The notes under the pieces are model-generated. The model searched no databases and had not been told where the DNA came from. It saw only the letters and a list, made by a program, of their open reading frames with translations. DNA of 5,766 bases from an uncultured Actinomycetes bacterium (GTDB lineage: Bacteria > Actinomycetota > Actinomycetes > Nanopelagicales > Nanopelagicaceae). Where the stretch lies: assembly GCA_903842855.1 (NCBI GenBank), contig CAIMNT010000038.1:1-5766 (forward strand). Reading direction: 5' to 3'. Shown piece after piece: positions 1-5,766 of this stretch; position 1 is the first letter of the stretch; every line of letters starts with the position of its first letter. The position numbers and the translations under genes are program-made.

Positions 1-434
1 ATAAGTTCGGTGGAGTTCACCAACACACGCCAGAGATTGAGCAGACCCTCACAACACTTTCGCAAAGTCCAGTGAAGATTTCTTTCACGCCAATTCTTGC
101 CCCCATGCCTCGTGGAATTCTCGCGACAGTAACGGGCAAACTCATAAAAGATGCTACGACTGAAGATGTGCAGGATCTCTATCAAAGTTTTTACGCAAAT
201 GAAGAATTTATCACTGTCCTCACTGATTCTCTTCTTCCCAAAACTTCTGCAGTCGTTGGTTCAAATTCTGTCCAACTACAAGTCGCAGTTGATCGCCATG
301 TCAACCGGTTAGTGATCTCTGCAGTAATCGATAATTTAGGAAAGGGAGCTGCCTCACAAGCAATCCAGAATGCAAATATTATGTTTGGGCTACCCGAAGG
401 TACAGGATTAAGCGCATCAGGGATCGGCTCATGA
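1..434 (+). CDS. argC: N-acetyl-gamma-glutamyl-phosphate reductase, C-terminal part (5' end outside window)
   Basis: ArgC makes N-acetylglutamate 5-semialdehyde by NADPH-dependent reduction of N-acetylglutamyl phosphate, the third step of arginine synthesis in the cytoplasm. The reading frame is open from the window edge (first complete codon at position 3), so this is the last 143 residues of a protein usually about 340-350 long. The catalytic cysteine and NADP-binding domain lie upstream, out of view. The visible part starts inside the catalytic histidine motif, GGVHQHTPEIEQ. The usual ArgC C-terminal blocks follow: FTPILAPMPRGILATV, then LPKTSAVVGSN, then the very typical AVIDNLGKGAASQAIQNAN and GLPEGTGL close to the end. 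The motif reads HQH where HRH is the common form. The stop overlaps the argB start (ATGA), and no argJ lies between them. An in-frame GTG at 72 is internal and is not the start. Identification is secure from the motifs. Confidence 0.96.
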   Translation, partial: KFGGVHQHTPEIEQTLTTLSQSPVKISFTPILAPMPRGILATVTGKLIKDATTEDVQDLYQSFYANEEFITVLTDSLLPKTSAVVGSNSVQLQVAVDRHVNRLVISAVIDNLGKGAASQAIQNANIMFGLPEGTGLSASGIGS

Positions 435-1219
435 TTGTCGTTAAATATGGTGGTCACGTTCTAGATAACCCGCAAACCAACGAAAATATCATCTCCACAA
501 TTGCGAAATATCATCGCAGCGGGGGCAAAGTTGTGATTGTTCACGGGGGAGGTCCTTCCATCGAGGCTGAGTTGAAATTCCATGACATTCCAACATCGAT
601 GGTCGGTGGTTATCGTGCTACAAGCCCTGAGGCAATGGAAGTTGTACAACGCACTCTGTCTGGTTCCGTTTTGCGCGAACTTACCAATACATTCATCGGG
701 CTAGGTGTGAACGCAGTAGGACTCTCAACCGGCGACGGAAATACTTTGAGAGCTCGGAAATTTCACCCGATAGTGGATGGAGTCAAAACAGACATTGGGC
801 TTGTTGGAGAGGCGCAGAGCGTTGATCCAACTTTTCTAAACTTGATTTTAACGAACGGTTATCTTCCTGTTGTCTCTCCTGTCGCGGTATCGACAACCGG
901 AGAGCCATTAAATATAAATGGAGATATTGCTGCGGGGGCGATTGCGGGAGCGCTTCGGGCATCAGAAATACTCTTCATCACAGATGTTGCCGGGATCTAT
1001 AGGAGTTGGCCCGATCCAACTTCGATTATTTCAGAAATTTCTCAAAATGAACTAAATGAAATATCCGAGACCTTTGCTGATGGAATGGCACCTAAGGTTC
1101 GCGCTGTCTTGAATGCCTTGTCCTCTGGCGCACAGAGAGCGCGAATTATTGATGGAAGAGATCCCAAAAATCTAGAACAAGCCCTCGATGGAGTTGGTGG
1201 AACGGTCGTGAACGCATGA
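431..1219 (+). CDS. argB: Acetylglutamate kinase, short form
   Basis: ArgB phosphorylates N-acetyl-L-glutamate with ATP, the second step of arginine synthesis. It is a 262-residue member of the amino-acid kinase family. The sequence opens directly with the first strand and its phosphate-binding lysine (VVKYGG, K5). It continues with HGGG (38-41), the acetylglutamate-binding arginine in GYRAT (R62), LNINGD (N161 and D165, aligning with E. coli N158 and D162), ITDVAGIY (183-190) and GMAPKV (K222, aligning with E. coli K217). All core catalytic positions are therefore present. The N-terminal helix of about 20-30 residues found in the longer, arginine-inhibited hexameric enzymes is absent. The usual NAD reads NGD, and the NK after the GYRAT region is replaced by LRE. 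Start: ATG 431 overlaps the argC stop, with a ribosome site AGGGAT at 419-424. The stop overlaps argD (ATGA). From memory it resembles Deinococcus-type ArgB or the related LysZ more than typical actinobacterial ArgB. Its place beside argC and argD favours ArgB. Confidence 0.93.
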   Translation: MIVVKYGGHVLDNPQTNENIISTIAKYHRSGGKVVIVHGGGPSIEAELKFHDIPTSMVGGYRATSPEAMEVVQRTLSGSVLRELTNTFIGLGVNAVGLSTGDGNTLRARKFHPIVDGVKTDIGLVGEAQSVDPTFLNLILTNGYLPVVSPVAVSTTGEPLNINGDIAAGAIAGALRASEILFITDVAGIYRSWPDPTSIISEISQNELNEISETFADGMAPKVRAVLNALSSGAQRARIIDGRDPKNLEQALDGVGGTVVNA

Positions 1220-2382
1220 GTACCCAAGAACGTTGGCATGCCTCGATGCAGAACAATTACGGTGTTCCTGCTATCACTTTGGAGAGCGGTGAAGGTATAA
1301 CCGTCTGGGATGAGGATGGCAAAAAGTATCTAGATTTTCTAGGTGGTATTGCAACGAATATTTTGGGCCACGCGCATCCGGCAATCGTGAAGGCAGTATC
1401 ACGACAGATTGAGGAGCTCTCCCATGTAAGTAATCTCTACGGCCACAAACCCGGAGTCGAGTTGGCCGAAAAATTGAAATCCTTTACCGGCGATCCCACA
1501 GCCCGCGTCTTCTTTTGCAACTCAGGTGCCGAGGCAAATGAGGCGGCAATTAAAATCTCTCGCCTTACAGGTCGAGTGCAGATAATCGCTGCTGTAGGAG
1601 GCTTCCACGGTAGGACATCAGGTGCGCTCTCAATTACTGGTCAAGAATCAAAACGCAAACCCTTTGAACCGCTCCTACCTAAAGTGAAATTTGTTCCTTA
1701 TGGAGATATCAAGGCGATGAAGCGTGCGGTATCAAAACGGACTGCGATGGTTATTTTGGAGCCGATCCAAGGGGAGAACGGCGTCGTCGTGCCACCTGAG
1801 GGTTATCTAGAGGCGGTTCGAGCGATCTGCGATAAGAAGGGCGCCTTATTTGCCATTGATGCAGTCCAGACTGGAATGGGGCGGACCGGCGAATGGTTCG
1901 GCTATGAGTTAGAAGGAATTACCCCCGACATCATTACTCTGGCAAAAGGGCTAGGCGGAGGTCTTCCGCTCGGAGCGATGATTACCTTGGGAAAGAAAGT
2001 ACCTGCTTTCAAGCCAGGGGAGCACGGTTCCACTTTTGGTGGCAATCCGATCTCGTGTGCGGCTGCAAATGCGGCTATCGACTTCATCGTGAAGAAAGAT
2101 CTACTCGAAAAAGTAGCGATCAGCGGAGAATTTCTTAAGGCGCAACTCTCCAAGCTCCCTGGCGTCAGTGAGGTTCGAGGACAAGGTTTGCTCCTTGGCA
2201 TTGTGTTGGAGTCAAATGTGGCCAGCGCAGTGGCTGCAAAAGCGCAGACAAACGGAGTTCTCATCAACGCACCAGCGAAAAATGTAATTCGAATAGCACC
2301 GGCGCTAATAGTTGATAAGAAAGAGCTACGTGAATTTGTAGAAATTTTTGGGACGACTTTAGATGAGGTGCTCAATGGTTAA
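1216..2382 (+). CDS. argD: Acetylornithine aminotransferase (PLP-dependent, class III)
   Basis: ArgD transfers an amino group from glutamate to N-acetylglutamate semialdehyde, giving N-acetylornithine. It is a cytoplasmic fold-type I, class III aminotransferase of 388 residues, a normal length for the family. Landmarks in order are YLDFLGGIATNILGHAHP (38-55), FFCNSGAEANEAA (99-111, cofactor phosphate contact), GGFHGRTSGALS (128-139), ILEPIQGENG (180-189), FAIDAVQTGMGRTG (212-225; D215 contacts the pyridine nitrogen), LAKGLGGGLPLGA (242-254; K244 is the Schiff-base lysine) and HGSTFGGNP (270-278). Start: ATG 1216 overlaps the argB stop by 4 nt. The only purine-rich stretch upstream (about 1196-1203) is too far away for a good ribosome site, so translation probably depends on termination of argB. 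Close relatives with this fold act on ornithine, GABA or succinylornithine, but the motifs and the position between argB and argR make ArgD the clear choice. In many actinobacteria argF follows. Here argR follows directly. Confidence 0.96.
   Translation: MSTQERWHASMQNNYGVPAITLESGEGITVWDEDGKKYLDFLGGIATNILGHAHPAIVKAVSRQIEELSHVSNLYGHKPGVELAEKLKSFTGDPTARVFFCNSGAEANEAAIKISRLTGRVQIIAAVGGFHGRTSGALSITGQESKRKPFEPLLPKVKFVPYGDIKAMKRAVSKRTAMVILEPIQGENGVVVPPEGYLEAVRAICDKKGALFAIDAVQTGMGRTGEWFGYELEGITPDIITLAKGLGGGLPLGAMITLGKKVPAFKPGEHGSTFGGNPISCAAANAAIDFIVKKDLLEKVAISGEFLKAQLSKLPGVSEVRGQGLLLGIVLESNVASAVAAKAQTNGVLINAPAKNVIRIAPALIVDKKELREFVEIFGTTLDEVLNG
2365..2370 (+). promoter_or_regulatory. Ribosome binding site deciding the argR start
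   Basis: GAGGTG lies four bases upstream of ATG 2375, with its GAGG core six bases away, which is a suitable Shine-Dalgarno spacing. It is inside the last codons of argD. It supports ATG 2375 over the earlier in-frame ATG at 2363, which would add four residues (MRCS) and has no comparable site. Confidence 0.65.
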
Positions 2383-2845
2383 GTCATTAACTCATCAATC
2401 TGAGAAGCGAAAGCAACTTGAGGTTGCCCTCATTAAGGCTGGAAAGATTCACTCGCAATCCGATCTGGTTCGGGAGTTGAAAGCAGAAGGACTCGATGTA
2501 ACACAAGCAACTGCAAGCAGGGATCTGCAAGAGCTCGGCGCGATGCGCACCAAAGGAAACGACGGAATTATGAAATATGTACTGGATGGCGCTTCGCAGT
2601 TGCCGAACGGTTCACATCTAATTCTCTCCGTGGCATCGAGCGCAAATACGGTTGTACTTCGCACTCCGCCAGCCGCGGCGCAATTTGTGGCCAGTACTTT
2701 GGATGCAGCAATCGTTGCCCAAGAACTTCCGCTCGCCATCGGGACGATCGCTGGAGATGACACGGTATTAGTTATTGCTGCTTCAGCCACCGGTGGGGAA
2801 GAACTGGCAAAGAGCATTGAGTCCATGTTTGGAAGGGGAAAATAA
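2375..2845 (+). CDS. argR: Arginine repressor ArgR
   Basis: ArgR is the arginine-sensing transcription factor. With arginine bound it forms hexamers that bind ARG boxes and repress the arginine genes. This one has 156 residues, typical for the family. The N-terminal winged helix-turn-helix (about 1-70) carries IHSQSDLVREL (25-35) and the family signature VTQATASRDLQELGA (42-56). The C-terminal oligomerisation and arginine-binding domain (about 82-156) carries NTVVLRTPPAAAQFVAS (91-107) and GTIAGDDTVLVI (123-134), with the two aspartates D128 and D129 that bind arginine. Both halves are intact, so it should be functional. The gene overlaps the argD stop by 8 nt and meets argH in a TAATG overlap. 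Since argR is part of the operon it probably controls, autoregulation is likely. The operator would be upstream of argC, outside the window, and I found no convincing ARG box inside. Confidence 0.96.
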   Translation: MVKSLTHQSEKRKQLEVALIKAGKIHSQSDLVRELKAEGLDVTQATASRDLQELGAMRTKGNDGIMKYVLDGASQLPNGSHLILSVASSANTVVLRTPPAAAQFVASTLDAAIVAQELPLAIGTIAGDDTVLVIAASATGGEELAKSIESMFGRGK

Positions 2846-4272
2846 TGGCCTTATGGGGTGGACGGTTTGCAACAGGACCAAACGATTCAGTTGCCAAACT
2901 CTCAAGAAGTGTGCATTTTGATTGGCGGCTAGCTCCATACGACATCCGAGTAAATATCGCGCATGTCGCAGGGTTACAACGTGCGGGAGTTCTTGCCTCC
3001 GAACAAGCAGGCGAGATTACCTCCGCACTTCAAGCACTCTCCCAAGAGATTGCGACCGGTGAGTTCTTCTACATTGATAGTGATGAAGATGTTCATAGCG
3101 CCATTGAACGTGGCCTTGTCGCCAAGTTAGGTGAGCTAGGCGGTGCCTTCCGAGCCGGACGTTCTCGTAATGATTTGATCGTTACAGATTTCAAGTTGTA
3201 TTTGATCGACCACCTCCTTGAAGTTGCCCACGAGACGATCGACCTTGTGACAACAATTGATGTGGTGGCGCAGAGGTATATCGATGTCGTCGCTCCAGGT
3301 TTTACTCACTTACAACATGCCCAACCAATTCTCTTCTCTCATGAACTCACTAAACATTCACATGCTCTCTTGCGCGACGTGGACCGAATGAAGGATTGGC
3401 TCTCACGAAACTCTGTCTCGCCGTTGGGTTCGGGGGCGTTAGCGGGCTCTGGTCTCGTTCCTAATCCAGAGATCATCGCTGCCGATCTGGCATTCCAAGG
3501 AGTGACTCGAAATAGCATCGACGCAGTGAGTGATCGCGATTTCGTTGCAGAGGCGCTTTTTATCTTTGCAATGTTGGGAGTTCACCTCTCGCGCATTGGT
3601 GAGGAATTCACTCTCTGGAACACCCAGGAATTCGGCTGGGTCACCTTGGATGATGCCTTTTCAACTGGCTCCTCCATCATGCCTCAGAAAAAGAATCCCG
3701 ATATCGCTGAACTTGCCCGCGGAAAGGCTGGACGCTTTATCGGCAACCTCACCTCGCTCCTTGTCGCGCTCAAAGGTCTGCCCTTCGCGTACAACCGTGA
3801 TCTGCAGGAGGATAAGGAACCGACATTCGATTCTGTCGAGGAGTTGCTCACTTTGTTGCCCGCTCTTAGAGGGATGATCGCTACGGCAACATTTCACGGC
3901 ACAACGATTTCTGAAGGGGTCCTTAGAGGTCATGCCTTGGCTACCGAGATTGCAGATTTCCTCGTTCGGCAGCAGGTTCCTTTTGCCCAAGCTCATGAAA
4001 TATCTGGTCGAGCGGTAGCGCTAGCAGAATCTAAGGGTCTGGAAGTGCACGAATTGTCAGATACCGATTTGGAAGTCGTGGATGCCCGACTCTCCAGTTC
4101 TCTTCGAGAGAATTTAACCGCACAGGCGGCAATTGAATCCCGTGGTTCGATAAATGGAACATCCACCAGAAGCGTCGTCGCTCAATTAGGGCAGTTAGAA
4201 GCCAAAATTCGGGGGTATTCCGCTTGGATTGCCAGCGAGCGCAAACGCTTTTCGGGCATGATGGGCGCATGA
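2845..4272 (+). CDS. argH: Argininosuccinate lyase
   Basis: ArgH splits argininosuccinate into arginine and fumarate, the last step of the pathway. It is a homotetrameric cytoplasmic enzyme of the fumarase/aspartase superfamily; 475 residues is a usual length. Motifs in order are LWGGRF at the N-terminus (3-8), DEDVHSAIE (80-88), AGRSRNDLIVTD (104-115), GFTHLQHAQPILFSHEL (152-168; T154 and H155 correspond to the conserved Thr-His of the family), SPLGSGALAGSGLVPN (192-207), the signature GSSIMPQKKNPD (275-286) with the catalytic serine, and PFAYNRDLQEDKE (313-325). The first conserved block normally reads RSRNDQ and here the Q is L111. Start: ATG 2845 shares one base with the argR stop (TAATG), with GGAAGGGG at 2831-2838 as a good ribosome site. 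The stop overlaps tyrS (ATGA). argG, which normally precedes it, is missing. GC is about 53-60% in the lines I counted by hand. Confidence 0.97.
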   Translation: MALWGGRFATGPNDSVAKLSRSVHFDWRLAPYDIRVNIAHVAGLQRAGVLASEQAGEITSALQALSQEIATGEFFYIDSDEDVHSAIERGLVAKLGELGGAFRAGRSRNDLIVTDFKLYLIDHLLEVAHETIDLVTTIDVVAQRYIDVVAPGFTHLQHAQPILFSHELTKHSHALLRDVDRMKDWLSRNSVSPLGSGALAGSGLVPNPEIIAADLAFQGVTRNSIDAVSDRDFVAEALFIFAMLGVHLSRIGEEFTLWNTQEFGWVTLDDAFSTGSSIMPQKKNPDIAELARGKAGRFIGNLTSLLVALKGLPFAYNRDLQEDKEPTFDSVEELLTLLPALRGMIATATFHGTTISEGVLRGHALATEIADFLVRQQVPFAQAHEISGRAVALAESKGLEVHELSDTDLEVVDARLSSSLRENLTAQAAIESRGSINGTSTRSVVAQLGQLEAKIRGYSAWIASERKRFSGMMGA

Positions 4273-5543
4273 CTTCAGAACTATTAGCTGACTTGGAGTG
4301 GCGCGGCCTTATCGCGCAGACCACTGATCGCGAGTCTTTAGTAAAGCAGTTGGATACAGAACCAACCGCTTTTTACATTGGCTTTGATCCAACCGCTCCC
4401 TCACTGCATCTGGGAAATCTTGTTGTGCTTTTGGTGATGCGACGTTTTCAACTCGCCGGCCATAAACCACTTCCATTAGTTGGCGGGGCGACTGGACTCG
4501 TGGGAGATCCAAGCGGCAGAAATGAAGAACGTTCGCTTAATGACACAGATGTTGTAGAGCAATGGGTTGGTCGCATTCGCCATCAACTATCTAAGTTTTT
4601 GGATTTTGAAGGCGCTTCTAACCCAGCGGTGATGACAAATAATTTAGATTGGACTCAACCGGTTTCCGCTTTGGAATTCTTACGTGATATCGGAAAACAT
4701 TTCAGCGTTAATCAGATGCTCTCTAAAGATAGCGTTTCATCGCGGTTAGAGAGCGGTGGCATAAGTTACACGGAATTCTCATACCAAGTTCTGCAAGCAT
4801 TTGATTTCCTTGAGCTATACCGAAGGCACAATTGCAAGATTCAATTGGGCGGTAGTGATCAATGGGGAAACATTGTTGCTGGACTTGATCTCATTAGAAA
4901 AGTTGAAGGCGCTACGGCTCACTGCTTAACAATTCCACTTCTAATGAAGAGTGATGGAACAAAATTTGGAAAGACCGCAGGAGGAAGCGTCTGGCTCGAT
5001 CCGGAGATGACATCTCCATATGCCTTCTATCAATTTTGGTTAAATAGCGATGATGCCGATATTCCGCGTTATCTGAAAGTCTTCTCTTTTAAATCGCATG
5101 AAGAGATCAATGAACTTATCTCGCTGCACGAATCCAATCCGGGAGCTCGTGAGGCGCACAGAGCGCTAGCGCGCGAGATGACCACCCTGGTACATGGCGC
5201 AGGGGAGTGCGAGGGTGCAGAGCGTGCTGCTAAGGCCTTATTCGGCCAGGCGGAGCTCACCGACCTAGACGAGAAGACCTTGGCTTCAGCCCTCTCCCAA
5301 TTGCCCGGGACCACTATTCCCGCTGGCGAGCCCATCCCGACCTGGGTGGATCTTTTGACCGCGTCCGGGGTTGTGGATTCAAAGTCTGCCGCCCGCCGCA
5401 TCATCAAGGAGGGTGGCGCATATCTCAACAATGTGAAAGTGGCCTCTGAGGACTTTGCACCGAGCGAAAGTGACCTGCTCTTTGGTCGTTTTCTACTGCT
5501 GCGAAAGGGCAAGAGAGACCTCGCCGCGGTCGAAATCAAATAA
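4269..5543 (+). CDS. tyrS: Tyrosyl-tRNA synthetase, bacterial TyrRS
   Basis: TyrS charges tRNA-Tyr with tyrosine. It is a class Ic synthetase that works as a dimer in the cytoplasm. The 424 residues match the usual bacterial length of about 420. The Rossmann catalytic domain shows YIGFDPTAPSLHLGN (36-50; HLGN is the HIGH motif), GGATGLVGDPSGR (72-84), SYTEFSYQVLQAFDF (166-180), QLGGSDQWGN (192-201), typical of tyrosine recognition, and KFGKT (232-236, the KMSKS-type loop). The C-terminal S4-like RNA-binding domain is seen in AARRIIKEGGAYLNN (374-388). I chose ATG 4269, which overlaps the argH stop by 4 nt. An in-frame TTG at 4224 would give 439 residues with a non-homologous extension. No promoter or terminator separates it from argH, so it is probably cotranscribed with the arginine genes. 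Oddity: by hand count GC rises from about 43% (4681-5040) to about 60% (5161-5520), with a matching switch from GAA/AAA to GAG/AAG codons, yet the protein remains intact. Confidence 0.97.
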   Translation: MTSELLADLEWRGLIAQTTDRESLVKQLDTEPTAFYIGFDPTAPSLHLGNLVVLLVMRRFQLAGHKPLPLVGGATGLVGDPSGRNEERSLNDTDVVEQWVGRIRHQLSKFLDFEGASNPAVMTNNLDWTQPVSALEFLRDIGKHFSVNQMLSKDSVSSRLESGGISYTEFSYQVLQAFDFLELYRRHNCKIQLGGSDQWGNIVAGLDLIRKVEGATAHCLTIPLLMKSDGTKFGKTAGGSVWLDPEMTSPYAFYQFWLNSDDADIPRYLKVFSFKSHEEINELISLHESNPGAREAHRALAREMTTLVHGAGECEGAERAAKALFGQAELTDLDEKTLASALSQLPGTTIPAGEPIPTWVDLLTASGVVDSKSAARRIIKEGGAYLNNVKVASEDFAPSESDLLFGRFLLLRKGKRDLAAVEIK

Positions 5544-5569
5544 CTCGCATTCCTCGCAGGAAGGTTATC

Positions 5570-5608
5570 AAGCCCTAAAACCCTTATAATTCAATGGTTT
5601 TAGGGCTT
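5570..5608 (+). terminator. Intrinsic terminator of the arg-tyrS operon
   Basis: A perfect 13-bp inverted repeat, AAGCCCTAAAACC at 5570-5582 and GGTTTTAGGGCTT at 5596-5608, flanks a 13-nt loop and starts 27 bases after the tyrS stop. The right arm runs into a T-rich stretch (TTTATTGT). Stem length and position fit a rho-independent terminator ending the operon before the downstream promoter. The T-tract is interrupted and the A/T-rich left arm is partly matched on the other side, so it may also work in the reverse direction. Confidence 0.85.
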
Positions 5609-5666
5609 TATTGTGGCTATGAGCTCCGTCCAGATTGAGTGTGCGGAACACCACAGGCGGCGCGAT

Positions 5667-5696
5667 TTGACCCTAGAGCGGTCTACGGGTTATGGT
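5667..5696 (+). promoter_or_regulatory. Probable sigma70-type promoter for the downstream rRNA operon
   Basis: TTGACC (5667-5672) and TATGGT (5691-5696) are separated by 18 nt, resembling the housekeeping-sigma promoters of actinobacterial rrn operons. The -35 matches five of six consensus bases. The -10 is of the TANNNT type common in actinobacteria. It lies just after the terminator, faces right, and is followed by a non-coding leader-like stretch. Transcription would start near 5702-5704. The call rests on motif match and context only. Confidence 0.62.
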
Positions 5697-5702
5697 TCCA
5701 CC

Positions 5703-5766
5703 TCGCTCGCGGAACGGACTGAAAGAGGCCGTGCGACGACAAATCTGTGAAATAGCGTGTGTTTGG
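5703..5766 (+). other. Probable leader of a ribosomal RNA operon (pre-16S), running off the window
   Basis: This stretch has no plausible reading frame with a start signal and follows the proposed promoter. Its end, AAATAGCGTGTGTTTGG (5750-5766), resembles from memory the AATAGTGTGTTTGG block in mycobacterial pre-16S leaders, which lies ahead of the mature 16S rRNA. The mature 16S start motif is not in the window, so the rRNA gene itself would begin further right. A short inverted repeat, GTTCC (5695-5699) with GGAAC (5711-5715), might form a leader hairpin. Resemblance by eye, not by alignment. Confidence 0.5.

Noticed and set aside
2363..2374. Earlier ATG start for argR
   Set aside because: It overlaps the ribosome site GAGGTG and adds only MRCS; ATG 2375 has the better spacing.
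1902..2375. Long minus-strand open frame of 157 codons opposite argD, and similar ones at 2449-2826 and 5069-5539
   Set aside because: They lie wholly opposite well-supported genes, show no recognisable domains, and have the low-complexity Ser/Ala/Arg-rich look of antisense shadow frames.
3530..3877. Second plus-strand open frame of 115 codons inside argH
   Set aside because: Frame-shifted shadow of conserved argH blocks including GSSIMPQKKN; no ribosome site or family resemblance.
4224..4268. Upstream TTG start for tyrS adding 15 residues
   Set aside because: The extension lies in the argH 3' end and does not look like TyrS. ATG 4269 gives the normal length and the same ATGA overlap as other junctions.
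1..5543. Internal ARG boxes, CRISPR repeats, insertion sequences or tRNA genes
   Set aside because: Read through by eye; no convincing palindromic ARG box pair, regular repeats, transposase or cloverleaf was found.
5550..5562. Small hairpin TTCCT-CGC-AGGAA just after tyrS
   Set aside because: Only 5 bp, with no T-tract; the 13-bp terminator a few bases later explains the region better.
5585..5590. TATAAT, a perfect -10 hexamer
   Set aside because: It lies in the terminator loop and has no -35 element at a suitable distance upstream.

Overview
The window is a compact, one-directional stretch of an arginine-biosynthesis operon. It runs from the 3' part of argC through argB, argD, argR and argH into tyrS (tyrosyl-tRNA synthetase). 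After tyrS come a strong intrinsic terminator, a promoter, and what looks like the start of a ribosomal RNA operon leader. All genes are on the + strand. Positions 1-5543 are essentially all coding, and the only real intergenic stretch is 5544-5766.

The layout points to an actinobacterium. The arginine genes are in the actinobacterial order (argC-J-B-D-F-R-G-H in many members), the repressor gene argR lies inside the operon, and argH is followed directly by tyrS. The terminal leader bases resemble actinobacterial pre-16S leaders. Base composition is about 43-55% GC over most of the window, low for the phylum. Together with the tight packing this would fit a streamlined aquatic lineage such as the freshwater Nanopelagicales (acI). 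That placement is inference and was not tested.

Layout: argC tail 1-434; argB 431-1219; argD 1216-2382; argR 2375-2845; argH 2845-4272; tyrS 4269-5543. Every junction is an overlap of 1 to 8 nt, so translation is probably coupled and the genes form one transcript. ArgB phosphorylates N-acetylglutamate, ArgC reduces the product to the semialdehyde, ArgD transaminates it to N-acetylornithine, ArgH releases arginine from argininosuccinate, and ArgR senses arginine and represses. The genes expected for the steps in between (argJ, argF, argG) are absent from their usual slots, although the remaining genes still overlap seamlessly.

I see no undescribed system here. Points worth a second look are the slimmed operon, a short ArgB without the N-terminal helix linked to arginine feedback inhibition, an abrupt GC and codon-usage jump inside tyrS near position 5150, and the probable rrn promoter and leader at the right edge.
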